DNA of 28,751 nucleotides from Candidatus Alcyoniella australis (lineage in GTDB: Bacteria; Lernaellota; Lernaellaia; JAVCCG01; Alcyoniellaceae), in NCBI GenBank assembly GCA_030765605.1, contig JAVCCG010000036.1, positions 1-28,751 on the forward strand, given 5' to 3'. Below, piece after piece: positions 17,903 through 28,696 of the stretch. The notes under the pieces are model-generated. The model had not been told where the DNA came from. It worked only from the letters and a program-made list of their open reading frames with translations, and did not search any database. Position numbers and translations under genes: made by a program. Every line of letters starts with the position of its first letter. Within the stretch, counting starts at the first letter, position 1.

Positions 17903-19591
17903 GTGGCGCGATCGCGGCGCTCGCTGCAACCGACACTGCGCTACGCCGCGCGCCTGGCCGCGCTGCTGTTCGTGCTGCTGCACTTGGTGTTGCCGATGCT
18001 CGACACCCTGGCGGGCTGGGACCGTCACGAGACCATGCTCGAGCTGGTGGGCCAGGCCGATGTTTACCGCGCGCTGTTCTACGCCCTGCTCCCGGCTGCG
18101 GGATTGATGCTGCTGCCGCGCATTGAGCGGGCCGCGCGCTTTAGCCGCGGCTGGACGATCTTTGCCGTGATTTGCGGATTGGGTTCCGCTGCCGCGTATT
18201 TGGCCGCGCCGCGCTTGTGCCGTGCGGGCCTGGAGATGCAAGAGCTGCCCGCGTGGGAGTGGCTCGCGGCGCTCTACCTTGGAATCAACGTCAGCGCCGC
18301 CCTGTGGCTGCACAGCGGATCACGCCTGGACGCCCGCGAGACGCGGCTGTTGCTGCGCGGCTACGGAGTTGCGGATTTGCTGCTGCCCAGCGGGCTCTAC
18401 GCGGCGTACGCTGCTGCGCGCGGACGCTGGATAGCGGCGTTGCGACCGATCGGCGCGGGCCTGGTCTGCGCGCTGTGCCTGCTCCCCTGGCTGCTCGATC
18501 CGCTGAGCGTCAGCGTATTGCCGCGCGTAAATCCGGCATTGGAGCAGCTGGCGCCCGGCGCCTTCTTCCAAGTGCTGGTCGATCCGGCCGACGGATCGCT
18601 GATCGCGGTCGACCGCCAGGAGCAGAAGATCGTGCGCCTCGATGCGCGCAGCGGGGATCGCATCGAGTCCGAGTCCATCGCGCCCAGCGCGGTGATGGCC
18701 CTGGCCCTGGACGAGCACAACGGCGAGCTGCTGATCTGCGAACCGCCGCGAGCCAAGACCCTGGTGCTCGACGCGCGCAGCCTGAAGCTGGTGCGCAGCG
18801 TGGACTGGGACCGGCGTGTGGGGCGGCTGCGGATGCCCACGGGCTGCCGCACGCTGCTGGCGCACGATCCGGCGTTGCTGCTGGTCTCGTGCATCGACGG
18901 CACGATCCGCCTCGATCCGCAGGGTCGCGTGGTTCTCGCCTCCCACGGCAGCGGGATGTTTCACGACGCGGTGCTCGACCCGCAGCGCGGGGTGCTGCAT
19001 TTGCTGCACGCGGTGCCGGGCCTGCTGCTGACCCTTGACGCGGCCACCCTCGAGCCGCTGCGCAGCCTGGCGCTGCCGCCCTCGGGCGAGCGCATGGCGT
19101 TCGACCGCGCGGCCAACTCGCTGTTTATCAGCTTCCCGTTGCGCGGCCAGGTGCTGCAGATCGATCTTGCAACCTACGCGGTGCAACGCTCGATCCCGGC
19201 CTTCCCCGGGGTGCGGGCCCTGGCCCTGGACCTTGAGCGCGGCCTGCTGATTTGCGGCGGACTCTCGCCGCTGATCGAGCTGCGAGGGATTGCCGACGGC
19301 GCGCTGCTGGCGCGGCTGGTCGGTCCCCAGTGGTTGCGCTGGATCGAGGTCGATCCGCGGCGCGACGCGGCCTACCTGACCTCGGGCGAGCACGGCCTGT
19401 GGCGGTTGGACCTGGCGCGGGCGCTGGACTCCGGCAGCGGGCGCTACGACCCGTTTTACGCGCTGCTGGGATCGGCCGGACGCCTGGCGCAATTCGCCCT
19501 GGGCTGGGACCAAGATCCGCTGCAAAGCGTGGATTGGGGCAATGCCGAGATTTACGATCCCTCTGTGCCTGAATCGGAACAAGGGTTGTAG
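17903..19591 (+). CDS. Membrane protein with C-terminal beta-propeller-like domain
   Basis: From the GTG at 17903 the product has 562 residues. Residues 1-205 hold about six hydrophobic helices, with a basic N-terminus (VARSRRSLQPTLRYAARL). The rest shows repeated blades of the type seen in NHL/YVTN-like propellers, for example VLVDPADGSLIAVDRQEQKIVRLDA, read in pieces, and later units with LALDLERGLLICGG. No catalytic motif is visible. The in-frame ATG at 17843 lies inside lepB, so the GTG 2 nt after the lepB stop is preferred. The close packing with lepB and the next gene suggests an envelope role; the function is unknown. Confidence 0.8.
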   Translation: MARSRRSLQPTLRYAARLAALLFVLLHLVLPMLDTLAGWDRHETMLELVGQADVYRALFYALLPAAGLMLLPRIERAARFSRGWTIFAVICGLGSAAAYLAAPRLCRAGLEMQELPAWEWLAALYLGINVSAALWLHSGSRLDARETRLLLRGYGVADLLLPSGLYAAYAAARGRWIAALRPIGAGLVCALCLLPWLLDPLSVSVLPRVNPALEQLAPGAFFQVLVDPADGSLIAVDRQEQKIVRLDARSGDRIESESIAPSAVMALALDEHNGELLICEPPRAKTLVLDARSLKLVRSVDWDRRVGRLRMPTGCRTLLAHDPALLLVSCIDGTIRLDPQGRVVLASHGSGMFHDAVLDPQRGVLHLLHAVPGLLLTLDAATLEPLRSLALPPSGERMAFDRAANSLFISFPLRGQVLQIDLATYAVQRSIPAFPGVRALALDLERGLLICGGLSPLIELRGIADGALLARLVGPQWLRWIEVDPRRDAAYLTSGEHGLWRLDLARALDSGSGRYDPFYALLGSAGRLAQFALGWDQDPLQSVDWGNAEIYDPSVPESEQGL

Positions 19592-19600
19592 GGTAGCGCG

Positions 19601-21163
19601 ATGTCACGCAGGACGTCACTGGCGCTGATCACGGCCGCGGCAATCGCAGCCATTGCGCTGTGGTGCTGGTGGGTGGGGTTCGACAACCCGCAGATCATCC
19701 CCCGGCCCCACGTTGCGGCCTGGGACACGCTGAGCCTGAGCCTGGGGCTGAACGGTGTAGACGTGGCTCCGGGTGCGGCAGCCACGGCGCACAGTCCGCT
19801 GATCTGGGCGGCCGGGGCGCTGCAAAGCGTACTGGGTCACAGTTGGGGAACGCTGTGCGCGGTGCAGATTTTGCTGCTGATCCTGCTGGTGCTCGCATCG
19901 GCCGTGTTGGCCTGGCAATTGGGCGGACCCGGCGCGGGCGCGGCTGCGGCCTGGGCCGCGGCGTTGGCCCCGGCGAGCGTGGGCTGCGCCGTGAACCTCG
20001 ACGACCTGCTGTGCATTCAGGCGCTGATCACCCTCTCGCTGGCGCTGATCGCGTTGGCCGGACGCGCGCGTCTGTGGTGGCTCGGGCTGCTGAGCGCGCT
20101 GCCGATGCTGCTGCTGCTGCGCTGTAGTTTGGTGTTCTCCAACGCGGTGCTGGCCCTGGCAAGCTTTTGCTGCGGCGCTTCGGCCCTGATCTGGCTGCTG
20201 CACACGCGCGCCAAAGATCCGCAATCGTCGGGCAAGCGCGGCGCAATTGCGGCGCTGATCGGCGCGGCCTGCGCGCTGCTACTGGGTCCGGTGCTGATCC
20301 CCGGGTTGCAGATCCATTACCTGTTTGGGCAGGCCCAGGGCGAGCAGTACCCCGGGTTGCTTGAAAACCCCCTGGGCGCGCTGGCCCCGGCAGTGGTCTG
20401 GGCCTGGTTCCAGGTCGGATTGCCCATTGCCCTGGTTGCGGTGGTTTCCGCCGCAGCGCTGCTTGCCAAACGCCAATGGCGCACGGCATTGGTGGCACTG
20501 GCCTGGCTTGGCGTGCCGCTGTTGCTTTTAAGCCTGATGACCAAGCGCCGGGACAATTATCTAATCAGCATGCTGCCCGCGACATACGTGCTGGTAGGGC
20601 TGGGGATCGGATTGCTCGGCCGTCGTGCGCAATTCGCCGGGCTGGCCGCGTTGATCGCGGCCGCGGGCGGGCTGTGGGCCTGGCAGGTCAGTCCGCAGGG
20701 CCAGGGCGCGGCCTCGATCAACCCTTGGGACGGGTTGGAGGATCCGTCCGTTCAATATTTGCTTGATCCGCGCGCGAACTCGGACAACTACAGCACGGTT
20801 GCCCGGCAACTGGCGCAGGAGAGCTCGGCACGCGGGTTGCGGCTGCTGTTCGTGCGCATCGATCTGGCCGACGGGCTCTACGCGCTGCACGCCTGGCGCG
20901 CGCATCCGGACGTGCTGCCCCTGGACCTGATCCGCGGGCCGGACTGGGACGCCGCGCCCGGCGTTGCAATCTGGACCGGCGACCAGTACGCGGACTCCCT
21001 GGCCCTGGCCCTGGGGCAATTCACCGTCGAGGCCACGGCCCGCGACGCGCTGATCGACCAGGCCGCCCTGGGTCGACTGTTGCGCTTAAGCGCCGCTGCC
21101 GATGATTACAATCCGCTGACCAGCGCGGGTGGCTGGACCCTGTTTGTGCCCGAAGATAAATGA
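19601..21163 (+). CDS. Polytopic membrane protein, GT-C glycosyltransferase-like
   Basis: This 520-residue protein has about ten hydrophobic helices up to residue 370 and a hydrophilic C-terminal domain of about 150 residues. The layout matches GT-C (PMT/ArnT-like) glycosyltransferases. These features are a first periplasmic loop with acidic residues (AAWDTLSLSLGL), SPLIWAAGAL, a DD pair in NLDDLL, and KRRDNYLISMLPATYVLVGLG, like the K-x-x-Y-x-LP-x-xP segment of that fold. The donor would be a polyprenyl-phosphate sugar and the acceptor a lipid or protein; both are inferred. It begins 9 nt after the upstream gene, without a strong Shine-Dalgarno, so translational coupling is plausible. Confidence 0.72.
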   Translation: MSRRTSLALITAAAIAAIALWCWWVGFDNPQIIPRPHVAAWDTLSLSLGLNGVDVAPGAAATAHSPLIWAAGALQSVLGHSWGTLCAVQILLLILLVLASAVLAWQLGGPGAGAAAAWAAALAPASVGCAVNLDDLLCIQALITLSLALIALAGRARLWWLGLLSALPMLLLLRCSLVFSNAVLALASFCCGASALIWLLHTRAKDPQSSGKRGAIAALIGAACALLLGPVLIPGLQIHYLFGQAQGEQYPGLLENPLGALAPAVVWAWFQVGLPIALVAVVSAAALLAKRQWRTALVALAWLGVPLLLLSLMTKRRDNYLISMLPATYVLVGLGIGLLGRRAQFAGLAALIAAAGGLWAWQVSPQGQGAASINPWDGLEDPSVQYLLDPRANSDNYSTVARQLAQESSARGLRLLFVRIDLADGLYALHAWRAHPDVLPLDLIRGPDWDAAPGVAIWTGDQYADSLALALGQFTVEATARDALIDQAALGRLLRLSAAADDYNPLTSAGGWTLFVPEDK

Positions 21164-21191
21164 CGCGCCGCGACAAAAGGGCTTTAAAGAC

Positions 21192-21220
21192 TTGACTTTA
21201 GCCCATTGTCAACCGATATT
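21192..21220 (+). promoter_or_regulatory. Candidate promoter for the DAGK-like gene
   Basis: TTGACT (21192-21197) and GATATT (21215-21220) are separated by 17 bp. The ATG at 21228 is 7 nt beyond the -10, with no Shine-Dalgarno, so the message would be essentially leaderless. Confidence 0.45.
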
Positions 21221-21227
21221 CCCCACC

Positions 21228-22223
21228 ATGGAACACGAGCTGGAGCCAACGACGCCGATGCGCGTACGGATATTGATCAACGCCAATGCCAAGGCAGTGC
21301 GTTACGGCCGTATCCCGATCGAACTGTTCAATCGCTATCTGTCCGATCGGGTTTCGCTGCGCATCACCGAGGCTGTGGACCAGATCGACGACGCGATCAA
21401 CGAGTGCTGGGAGAGCGACCAGCAAGTGGTGCTGCTGGCCACGGGCGACGGCGGATTGCACCGTTTTCTCTCGAGCTTCGTCAAGGTCTACGGCCAACGA
21501 CATCTCGAGGGGGGCGCGCTTAAACCGCTGCCGGTGTTCGCCACGTTGCGCACGGGCACGGCCAACCTGATCACCGGCCTGCTGGGGGTCAAGGGCAAGC
21601 CGATCATCGCCATGCAGCGGCTGTTCGACCGGCTGTACGAGGTGCGCTCCACCGCCGACCTGCCGCTGATCAAGCAAAAGCTGCTGGCGGTCTCCGACGG
21701 CATCCAGGAGCGTTTCGGCTTTATCGCGGGCACCGGACTGCTCTACAACTTCTTCCTCGAGTACTACCAGGGCACGCGGCACAGCCTGCTTAAGTTCTTC
21801 AAGATCTTCTCGCGGATGCTGCTCTCGCTGTTTACCGGCACCGGCTATCTCAACCGGCTGCTGACATCAATGGAGGCCCGGTTGCAGCTCGACGAGCGCC
21901 GCTCCAGGCTCTCGCAGTGGAAGATGATGGCCGTGAGCACGGTGGAGACCCGCGTGGTCTTTTTCCGTGCGTTCAAGCTCGACCGGCTGGCCGAGAAGGT
22001 GCACGTCAAGGCGGGCAACCCCTCGCGCCTGGCGATCATGCGCAACCTCCCCAACCTGCTGCTCAACCGTTCGCTCAAAGGACGCGAGTTGCTGGACCAG
22101 CTGGCCCGCCGCGTGCACTACGAGCGCGAGACGGAGTTTGGCTACACCATCGACGGCGAGCTGTACAACGCCTGCTCCCTGACCCTCCAGGCCGGCCCCG
22201 AAGTCTGCTTCGTGCGGCTTTAA
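21228..22223 (+). CDS. Diacylglycerol/lipid kinase-like protein (DAGK_cat family)
   Basis: This 331-residue protein resembles the DAGK/YegS/sphingosine-kinase group, which phosphorylates lipid hydroxyls with ATP. It shows RVRILINANAKA (12-23) at the start of the nucleotide-binding fold, TGDGGLH (72-78; the family usually has GGDGT-x-N) and RTGTANL (108-114; compare P-x-GT-x-N). The Thr-to-Gly change in the first motif is unusual and may alter activity. The C-terminal half carries basic, amphipathic segments. Two starts are possible: 21228 (no Shine-Dalgarno, promoter just upstream) or 21258 (MRVRIL, with GGAG 12 nt before). It follows the GT-C-like gene by 64 bp and may have its own promoter. 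Confidence 0.75.
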   Translation: MEHELEPTTPMRVRILINANAKAVRYGRIPIELFNRYLSDRVSLRITEAVDQIDDAINECWESDQQVVLLATGDGGLHRFLSSFVKVYGQRHLEGGALKPLPVFATLRTGTANLITGLLGVKGKPIIAMQRLFDRLYEVRSTADLPLIKQKLLAVSDGIQERFGFIAGTGLLYNFFLEYYQGTRHSLLKFFKIFSRMLLSLFTGTGYLNRLLTSMEARLQLDERRSRLSQWKMMAVSTVETRVVFFRAFKLDRLAEKVHVKAGNPSRLAIMRNLPNLLLNRSLKGRELLDQLARRVHYERETEFGYTIDGELYNACSLTLQAGPEVCFVRL

Positions 22224-22228
22224 GGCGG

Positions 22229-22433
22229 GGGAGGGGCGTTGCTCAATGATTATCGCGGTGCGCGAGTCTTGTGGCGGCTCCAAGCCGCCTACGCGGGGTG
22301 GGTCGATGTATTACGACCATCGAACTACGCGAGTTTTGCAGCACCTCAAAGGTGCCCGGCTCAAAGCCGGGCGCGGGGTGAGTCGTTGCATTAGGACCAG
22401 AGAAGTATGCCAGCCGGGCGCTCGCGTGTTTTG
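22229..22433 (+). repeat. Hairpin-repeat array F between convergent genes
   Basis: H hairpins: GGCGGCT-CCA-AGCCGCC (22273-22289); GCACCT-CAA-AGGTGC (22341-22355), which shares its last base with CCCGGCT-CAA-AGCCGGG (22355-22371). An L hairpin GGTCG...CGACC precedes them. About 60 bp around 22297-22356 is nearly identical to the second unit of array A (two differences by hand). The array ends in CGCGTGTTTTG, directly against the stop codon of the minus-strand gene at 22434. Confidence 0.85.
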
Positions 22434-23114
22434 TTAGAACGCGATTCCGGCGGTTACCAGGAATGAGATCGGCAGGTAGCCCATGACGATTTCAACGTCT
22501 TGGTCGTCCTTTTCCCATTGCAGCGGCTGGATCGAGAACAGCAGGTCCGCGCGGCCTTGTGCGCCGATGATGACCGAGTAATCCTTGGTGCGGTAGACCG
22601 CGCCGTCCACGCCCAGGGCGCCCCAGGGGCCAAAGCCGGTGCCCGAGGCGGTCTCGTCGGCCTTCTCGTCGGCAAAGCCCATCCAGGCGATGGACGCGCC
22701 CAGCAGCCAGTAGGGCATGACCTTGCTGGTCTCGAACATCGGGCGGCCGAATCCGGCGGAGCCGCGAAAGATTTTCATCGTATAGTCGAACTCGGCGTCG
22801 TCGAGGTCCTCGTCTTTGTACTTGATCTCGGCCTCGCCGCTTTGCGAGGCGTAGCCCAGGTCGAAGCGCACCAGGAACTTTTTGGCGAACAGCGTGCCGT
22901 GGGCGCCGATCCAGGGGCCGAATCCGCCGATGCCGTAGAACGAGGCGTCCTCGTCGCCGGCGTCGACGTTGGCGTAGGGGATCACGCCGTAGAGGTAGGT
23001 GCCCAAGTCGAGCCCGGCCATGAAGTCGTAGCGCTCGGAGAAGTCGCGCGCCACGGCGTTGCCCGACGCGGCGAGCAGGAAAATTACCGTTGCAATCAGT
23101 GTCATTTTACGCAT
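22434..23114 (-). CDS. Probable outer-membrane beta-barrel protein
   Basis: This 226-residue exported protein has a signal peptide MRKMTLIATVIFLLAASGNAVA followed by alternating hydrophobic and polar stretches typical of beta strands (YDFMAGLDLGTYLYGV, KKFLVRFDLGYASQ, FLVTAGIAF). It ends in Phe, the usual outer-membrane barrel signature. There are no Cys residues in the mature part and no catalytic motif. A perfect AAGGAGGT lies upstream of the ATG, implying strong translation. The transporter or structural role is unknown. It lies 46 bp downstream of glmS on the same strand. Confidence 0.75.
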   Translation of the reverse strand: MRKMTLIATVIFLLAASGNAVARDFSERYDFMAGLDLGTYLYGVIPYANVDAGDEDASFYGIGGFGPWIGAHGTLFAKKFLVRFDLGYASQSGEAEIKYKDEDLDDAEFDYTMKIFRGSAGFGRPMFETSKVMPYWLLGASIAWMGFADEKADETASGTGFGPWGALGVDGAVYRTKDYSVIIGAQGRADLLFSIQPLQWEKDDQDVEIVMGYLPISFLVTAGIAF

Positions 23115-23160
23115 TGCAAACCTCCTTGCACTACGCCCAGCCTAAAGCTACGGCGCGTGG

Positions 23161-24990
<1,830 letters not shown>

Positions 24991-25015
24991 GGGCGTCGGA
25001 CCTCCCGTAGCTGGA

Positions 25016-26512
25016 TCAGGACTTCTTGTCGGGCGCGGGCTTTTTCTCGTCTTCTTCCTGCTTTGCCTGCTCGCCCTGCTCGATCTTCTGTTGGCGGACG
25101 ATCCGCAGCTTGCGCCAGCGGTCGACCCAGCCCTCTTTGGTCTCTTGGCGGGCGCGGGTCATGCTCAGCGCTCCGGCGGGCACGTCGTGGGTGATCGTCG
25201 ATCCCGAGCCGACGTAGGCGCCGCGATGGATTTTGATCGGGGCCACAAGCTGGCAGTCCGACCCGATGAACGCCTCGTCCTCGACAAGGGTCTGATATTT
25301 GCCCAGCCCGTCGTAGTTGCAGGTGATCGTGCCCGCGCCGATGTTGACGTTCTGTCCGATGTTGGCGTCGCCGATGTAGCTCATGTGATTGACCTTGCTG
25401 CCGGCGCCGATTTTGGATTTCTTGATTTCGACGTAGTTGCCGACGCTCGATCCAGCGGCCATGTCCGCTCCGGGGCGCAGGTGGGCGTTGGGGCCCACGG
25501 AGCAGCCGTGCCCGACGCTGGCCTCCTCGATCACCGAGTGCGGCCGGATGCGCGCGTCGTTGCCCACGGTGGAGTTCTCGATGTACGAGCCGAGCATCAC
25601 CTTGGTTCCCTTGCCGATGCGGGTGTTGCCGCGCAGGTGGACGACCGGCTCGATCACCGAGTCCTGGCCGATGCGCACGTCGGCGTCGATAAAGGTCGTG
25701 AACGGATCGCGGATCGAGACGCCGCGCTCCATGTGGCCGTTGTTGATCTGGTTGCGCATTACCCGTTGCGCCGAGGCCAGGTCCGAGCGCGAGTTGACGC
25801 CCAGCCCCTCGGCGGCATCGTCGAGGCACAACGCCTGCGCGGGCAGACCGCGCTCGACCGCCAGGGCGATCATATCGGTCAGATAGAACTCCTTGGCCTT
25901 GCCCTTGCCCTTCTTGAAGTTGGACTCGAGCTTTTTAATGCCGTTGAACAGGTAGCGCCCCTGGAACATGTAGATGCCGGTGTTGACCTCGTCGATCTCG
26001 CGCTGCTTGGGCTTGGCATCGCGGTATTCGATGATCTGCTGGAACGCGCCCTCGTCGTCGCGCACGATGCGGCCGTAGACCCCGGGCCGGTCAAGCTGCA
26101 TGCTCAGCACGCTCGCCGCGGCCTCGGCCTTGGCGTGGCTGCGTTGCAGCGTGCGCAACGCATCGCGCGAGATCAGCGGCACGTCGCCGCTGAGCACAAG
26201 CACGTTGCCCTTCCAGGATTTTAAATAGCGCTGGCACTGGAGCACGGCGTGCCCGGTGCCCAGCTGCTTATCCTGCTCAACGTACTCCAGTTGGAGTTTG
26301 CCGCTGCGCAGGCGCTCGGTGATCGCCTGCTGCACCTTCTCTTTTTGGTGGCCGACCACGATTACGACCTTGGCCAGCCCCAGGGCGGCCAGCGTGTCCA
26401 GGGTGTACATAATCATCGGTCGACCGGCGATCGGATGCAGCACCTTGGCCAGTTCGCTCTTCATCCGCTCGCCTTTGCCGGCGGCCAGTAAAATTGCCAT
26501 GGTATTTTTCAT
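25016..26512 (-). CDS. glmU: Bifunctional UDP-GlcNAc pyrophosphorylase/GlcN-1-P acetyltransferase
   Basis: This enzyme acetylates glucosamine-1-phosphate and couples it to UTP, giving UDP-GlcNAc. The N-terminal nucleotidyltransferase has LLAAGKGERMKS (8-19), the PKVLH-equivalent AKVLH (22-26), QLGTGHA (83-89) and LSGDVP (107-112). The C-terminal left-handed beta-helix shows many hexapeptides and the acetyltransferase stretch NHMSYIGDANIG, followed by NIGAGTITCNYDG. It has 498 residues against 456 in E. coli. The extra length is mainly a charged Lys/Glu/Gln tail after EGWVDRWRKL, probably disordered. AAGGGAG lies 8 nt before the ATG. It is sandwiched between the PilB/GspE gene (30 nt) and glmS (25 nt), consistent with one operon. 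Confidence 0.97.
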   Translation of the reverse strand: MKNTMAILLAAGKGERMKSELAKVLHPIAGRPMIMYTLDTLAALGLAKVVIVVGHQKEKVQQAITERLRSGKLQLEYVEQDKQLGTGHAVLQCQRYLKSWKGNVLVLSGDVPLISRDALRTLQRSHAKAEAAASVLSMQLDRPGVYGRIVRDDEGAFQQIIEYRDAKPKQREIDEVNTGIYMFQGRYLFNGIKKLESNFKKGKGKAKEFYLTDMIALAVERGLPAQALCLDDAAEGLGVNSRSDLASAQRVMRNQINNGHMERGVSIRDPFTTFIDADVRIGQDSVIEPVVHLRGNTRIGKGTKVMLGSYIENSTVGNDARIRPHSVIEEASVGHGCSVGPNAHLRPGADMAAGSSVGNYVEIKKSKIGAGSKVNHMSYIGDANIGQNVNIGAGTITCNYDGLGKYQTLVEDEAFIGSDCQLVAPIKIHRGAYVGSGSTITHDVPAGALSMTRARQETKEGWVDRWRKLRIVRQQKIEQGEQAKQEEDEKKPAPDKKS

Positions 26513-26542
26513 GATCTGGGCTCCCTTATCTCTGGACTGGGG

Positions 26543-28168
26543 TCAATAGACCTCGTATTTACCGTCAAGTTGCGCAGTGATCTGGCGTACCGGGATCACG
26601 CGGAACAGCTCCTCGATTGTGGTTATCCCCTGCTCGACCTTGAGCAGGCCGTCGCGCATCAGCGGCCTCATGCCCGATTCGACCGCGGTCTCGAGCATCT
26701 CGTCCATCGAGGCGTTGACCACGATCTTCTTGCTCAAATCCGAGTCGATGATCAACAGCTCGAACAGGCCGGTGCGGCCCTTGTAGCCGGTGTTGTTGCA
26801 CAGGCTGCAACCCTTGCCGCGCTTGAATTCGACCGGCCCCAGGTGCCTCTCGAGCATCGCCAGGTGGGTCGGGTCGGGCTGGTAGGGCTCGACGCAGTTG
26901 GTGCAGATTTTGCGCACCAGGCGCTGGGAAAGCACGCCGATCAGGCACGAGGCGATCATATTGGGCTCGATTCCCAGGCTGCGTAGGCGCGGGATCGAGC
27001 CGATCGAATCGTTGGTGTGCAGGGTCGAGAGAATCAGATGGCCGGTGGTTGCGGCCTTGAGCGCCACATCGGCGGTGTCCACGTCGCGGATCTCGCCGAT
27101 CAGCAGGATGTCCGGGTCGTGGCGCAGAAACGCCCGCGCCAAGTCGGCGAACCCGAGCTTGCCGCTGATCTGTTTCTGGTTGACGTAGTCCAGGGTGTAC
27201 TCGATGGGATCTTCGGCTGAGAGGATCTTGTTGTAAGGGGTTTTAATTTCCTTAAGCGTGGCGTAGAGCGTGGTCGTCTTGCCCGAGCCCGTGGGCCCGG
27301 TGACCAGGATGAACCCCTGAGGCGAGTTCACCAGTTTGCGGTAATTAACTAAATCATCGGAGGTGAAACCCAGCAGCTCAAGATCGATCGGCGCCATGGA
27401 CTTGTCCAGCACGCGCAGCACGACATCTTCGCCCGCAGGACCCGGCAGGATGCTAACCCGGAACGGAACGTCGTAATCTTCGCGATTTCGCAGGGTTCGC
27501 AGGAGGATCCGGCCGTCCTGCGGCGAGCGGTGCTCGGAAATGTCCAATTCGCTCATCACCTTGAAGCGCGAAATCACCTCTTCGACGTTCTCCTTGTTGA
27601 TAGGAGTATCGATGCGGTAGAGCATGCCGTCGATTTTGTAGCGTATCATCACCTCTTTACGGAAGTTCTCGAGGTGGATGTCCGTGGCGCCGCGGCGCAG
27701 GCCATCGAGCAGCAGATGGTTGACCAGCTCGATGATCGGGCGCTCTTCCTGGTCGAGATAGCCCACGGGCTCCAGGCCGCGGATGCGCGAAAAACCACCG
27801 ACATCACGGGACAATTCGAGATGCGGTTCGTCGATCGGCTTGGGCGGCGCCCGGCGGCCGGTATGGTCGGCGTCGAGCCGCTGGGCATCGTCGTGCTCGA
27901 CCAGCAGTTGGCCCAGGCCGTATCCCATGTTCTGGGCCCGGCTGGCCTCCTGGGTGCTTAAGGGAACGATCTCGACTTTTCGCGGTGAAAACTTACGGTT
28001 TAGGTGATCGAGCACCACCAGATCGCCGGGGTCGACCATGCCGATTGTGATCGTATCTTTGGACTGCTTGTCAACTTTTCCCAGAACGACCACGCCATTG
28101 GTCAGACTGAACAAATGCGGCAGCAATTGCACCGATTCGGGGTCAATCAGGTGATCTTTGACTTCCAT
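26543..28168 (-). CDS. Type IV pilus/type II secretion assembly ATPase (PilB/GspE family)
   Basis: This cytoplasmic hexameric motor powers pilus or pseudopilus extension. From the ATG at 28168 the product has 541 residues. The N-terminal third is divergent and has a short variable linker at 95-115. The ATPase core has Walker A GPTGSGKT (291-298), the Asp box around SAEDPIEYTLD (317-327), Walker B DILLIGEIRD (353-362) and the His box TGHLILSTLHTND (375-387). The tetracysteine zinc motif is Cys422, Cys425, Cys454 and Cys457, which marks the PilB/GspE subgroup rather than retraction PilT. The upstream ATG at 28222 is less likely: the added residues are atypical, and TATAGA lies 6 nt before 28168. 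No pilin, PilC or secretin gene is in the window, so pilus versus secretion cannot be decided. Confidence 0.95.
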   Translation of the reverse strand: MEVKDHLIDPESVQLLPHLFSLTNGVVVLGKVDKQSKDTITIGMVDPGDLVVLDHLNRKFSPRKVEIVPLSTQEASRAQNMGYGLGQLLVEHDDAQRLDADHTGRRAPPKPIDEPHLELSRDVGGFSRIRGLEPVGYLDQEERPIIELVNHLLLDGLRRGATDIHLENFRKEVMIRYKIDGMLYRIDTPINKENVEEVISRFKVMSELDISEHRSPQDGRILLRTLRNREDYDVPFRVSILPGPAGEDVVLRVLDKSMAPIDLELLGFTSDDLVNYRKLVNSPQGFILVTGPTGSGKTTTLYATLKEIKTPYNKILSAEDPIEYTLDYVNQKQISGKLGFADLARAFLRHDPDILLIGEIRDVDTADVALKAATTGHLILSTLHTNDSIGSIPRLRSLGIEPNMIASCLIGVLSQRLVRKICTNCVEPYQPDPTHLAMLERHLGPVEFKRGKGCSLCNNTGYKGRTGLFELLIIDSDLSKKIVVNASMDEMLETAVESGMRPLMRDGLLKVEQGITTIEELFRVIPVRQITAQLDGKYEVY

Positions 28169-28174
28169 CGTGAT

Positions 28175-28180
28175 TCTATA
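28175..28180 (-). promoter_or_regulatory. -10-like TATAGA upstream of the PilB/GspE gene
   Basis: The hexamer lies 6 nt before the ATG at 28168, the same spacing as TATAAT before the membrane-protein gene at 3194. There is no Shine-Dalgarno and no clear -35. The rest of 28181-28271 is AT-rich without a recognised motif. Confidence 0.35.
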
Positions 28181-28271
28181 AAAGCCTTTAATATCAGCAC
28201 ATTGCCGCCACAGACAGCGCATATTATCGAGCGCTTCGAGTCCAAAGGTAGCATAAAATGAAATAAAATCA

Positions 28272-28303
28272 AGTGTAAACTAAAATCTGTCAGTGTTTAC
28301 GCT
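28272..28303 (-). other. Inverted repeat at the end of array D
   Basis: AGTGTAAAC (28272-28280) pairs with GTTTACGCT (28295-28303) with one G-T wobble and a 14-nt loop. On the minus strand it is followed by a T-rich stretch (TGATTTTATTTCATTTTAT), so it could be a weak terminator of transcripts from array D before the PilB/GspE gene, or an operator. Confidence 0.4.
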
Positions 28304-28696
28304 CACCGCACGAGCTGGCTTTGAGCCGGCTTCGAGCCGCAGCAAAACCCGCGGCACCTTTGAGGTGCTGCAAAACTCGCGTAGGCGGCTTGGAGCCGCC
28401 ACAAGACTCGCGGCACCTTTGAGGTGCCACAAAACTCGCGTAGTTCGCTGGTAGTTGACCAACGATCCACTCCGCGCCCGGCTTTGAGCCGGGTGCAGGG
28501 CTCGCGTAGTACGCTGGTCGTTAGGCAACGATCCACTCCGCGAATAAGCATTGGGGAGATGGGGGTAAAGATCGTTAAAACGATCTTTGTGTGTAGGCTC
28601 GCCGGTAGTATTGGCTCGAGATTAACTAAAACGATTCACCATGCAACCCTTGGCATTCCCTTCGACCCTCGAGTCTTAGACGCGACAAATGGTTTT
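28304..28696 (-). repeat. Hairpin-repeat array D (head plus modules, reverse orientation)
   Basis: Read on the minus strand, it begins with the head (28696 to about 28532, hairpin arms 28567-28576 and 28579-28588). An L hairpin and an H hairpin CCCGGCT/AGCCGGG (28477-28493) follow. Further H hairpins are GGCACCT/AGGTGCC (28412-28428), GGCGGCT/AGCCGCC (28384-28400), GCACCT/AGGTGC (28354-28368) and CGGCT/AGCCG (28327-28339), the last overlapping a fused GGCT/AGCC. Loops read on the minus strand are CAA, CCA or CGA. The gene-free stretch 28169-28751 is mostly this array. 28697-28751 is unique sequence in which I see nothing. Confidence 0.85.
28479..28696 (-). repeat. Right copy of 218-bp inverted repeat bounding the window
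   Basis: This is the reverse-complement partner of bases 1-218. Most differences lie in the hairpin loop, where this copy also extends the stem by two pairs (TT/AA). Confidence 0.85.

Noticed and set aside
24991-25015. glmS ribozyme upstream of glmS
   Set aside because: The gap to glmU is only 25 nt, far too short for the ribozyme.
28520-28531. GTTAGGC/GCCTAAC resembling integron attC core sites in the L module
   Set aside because: Only the first L module of arrays A and D has it. Other L modules carry GATTACAAC or TATTACGAC, the paired second core is missing, and no integrase is present.
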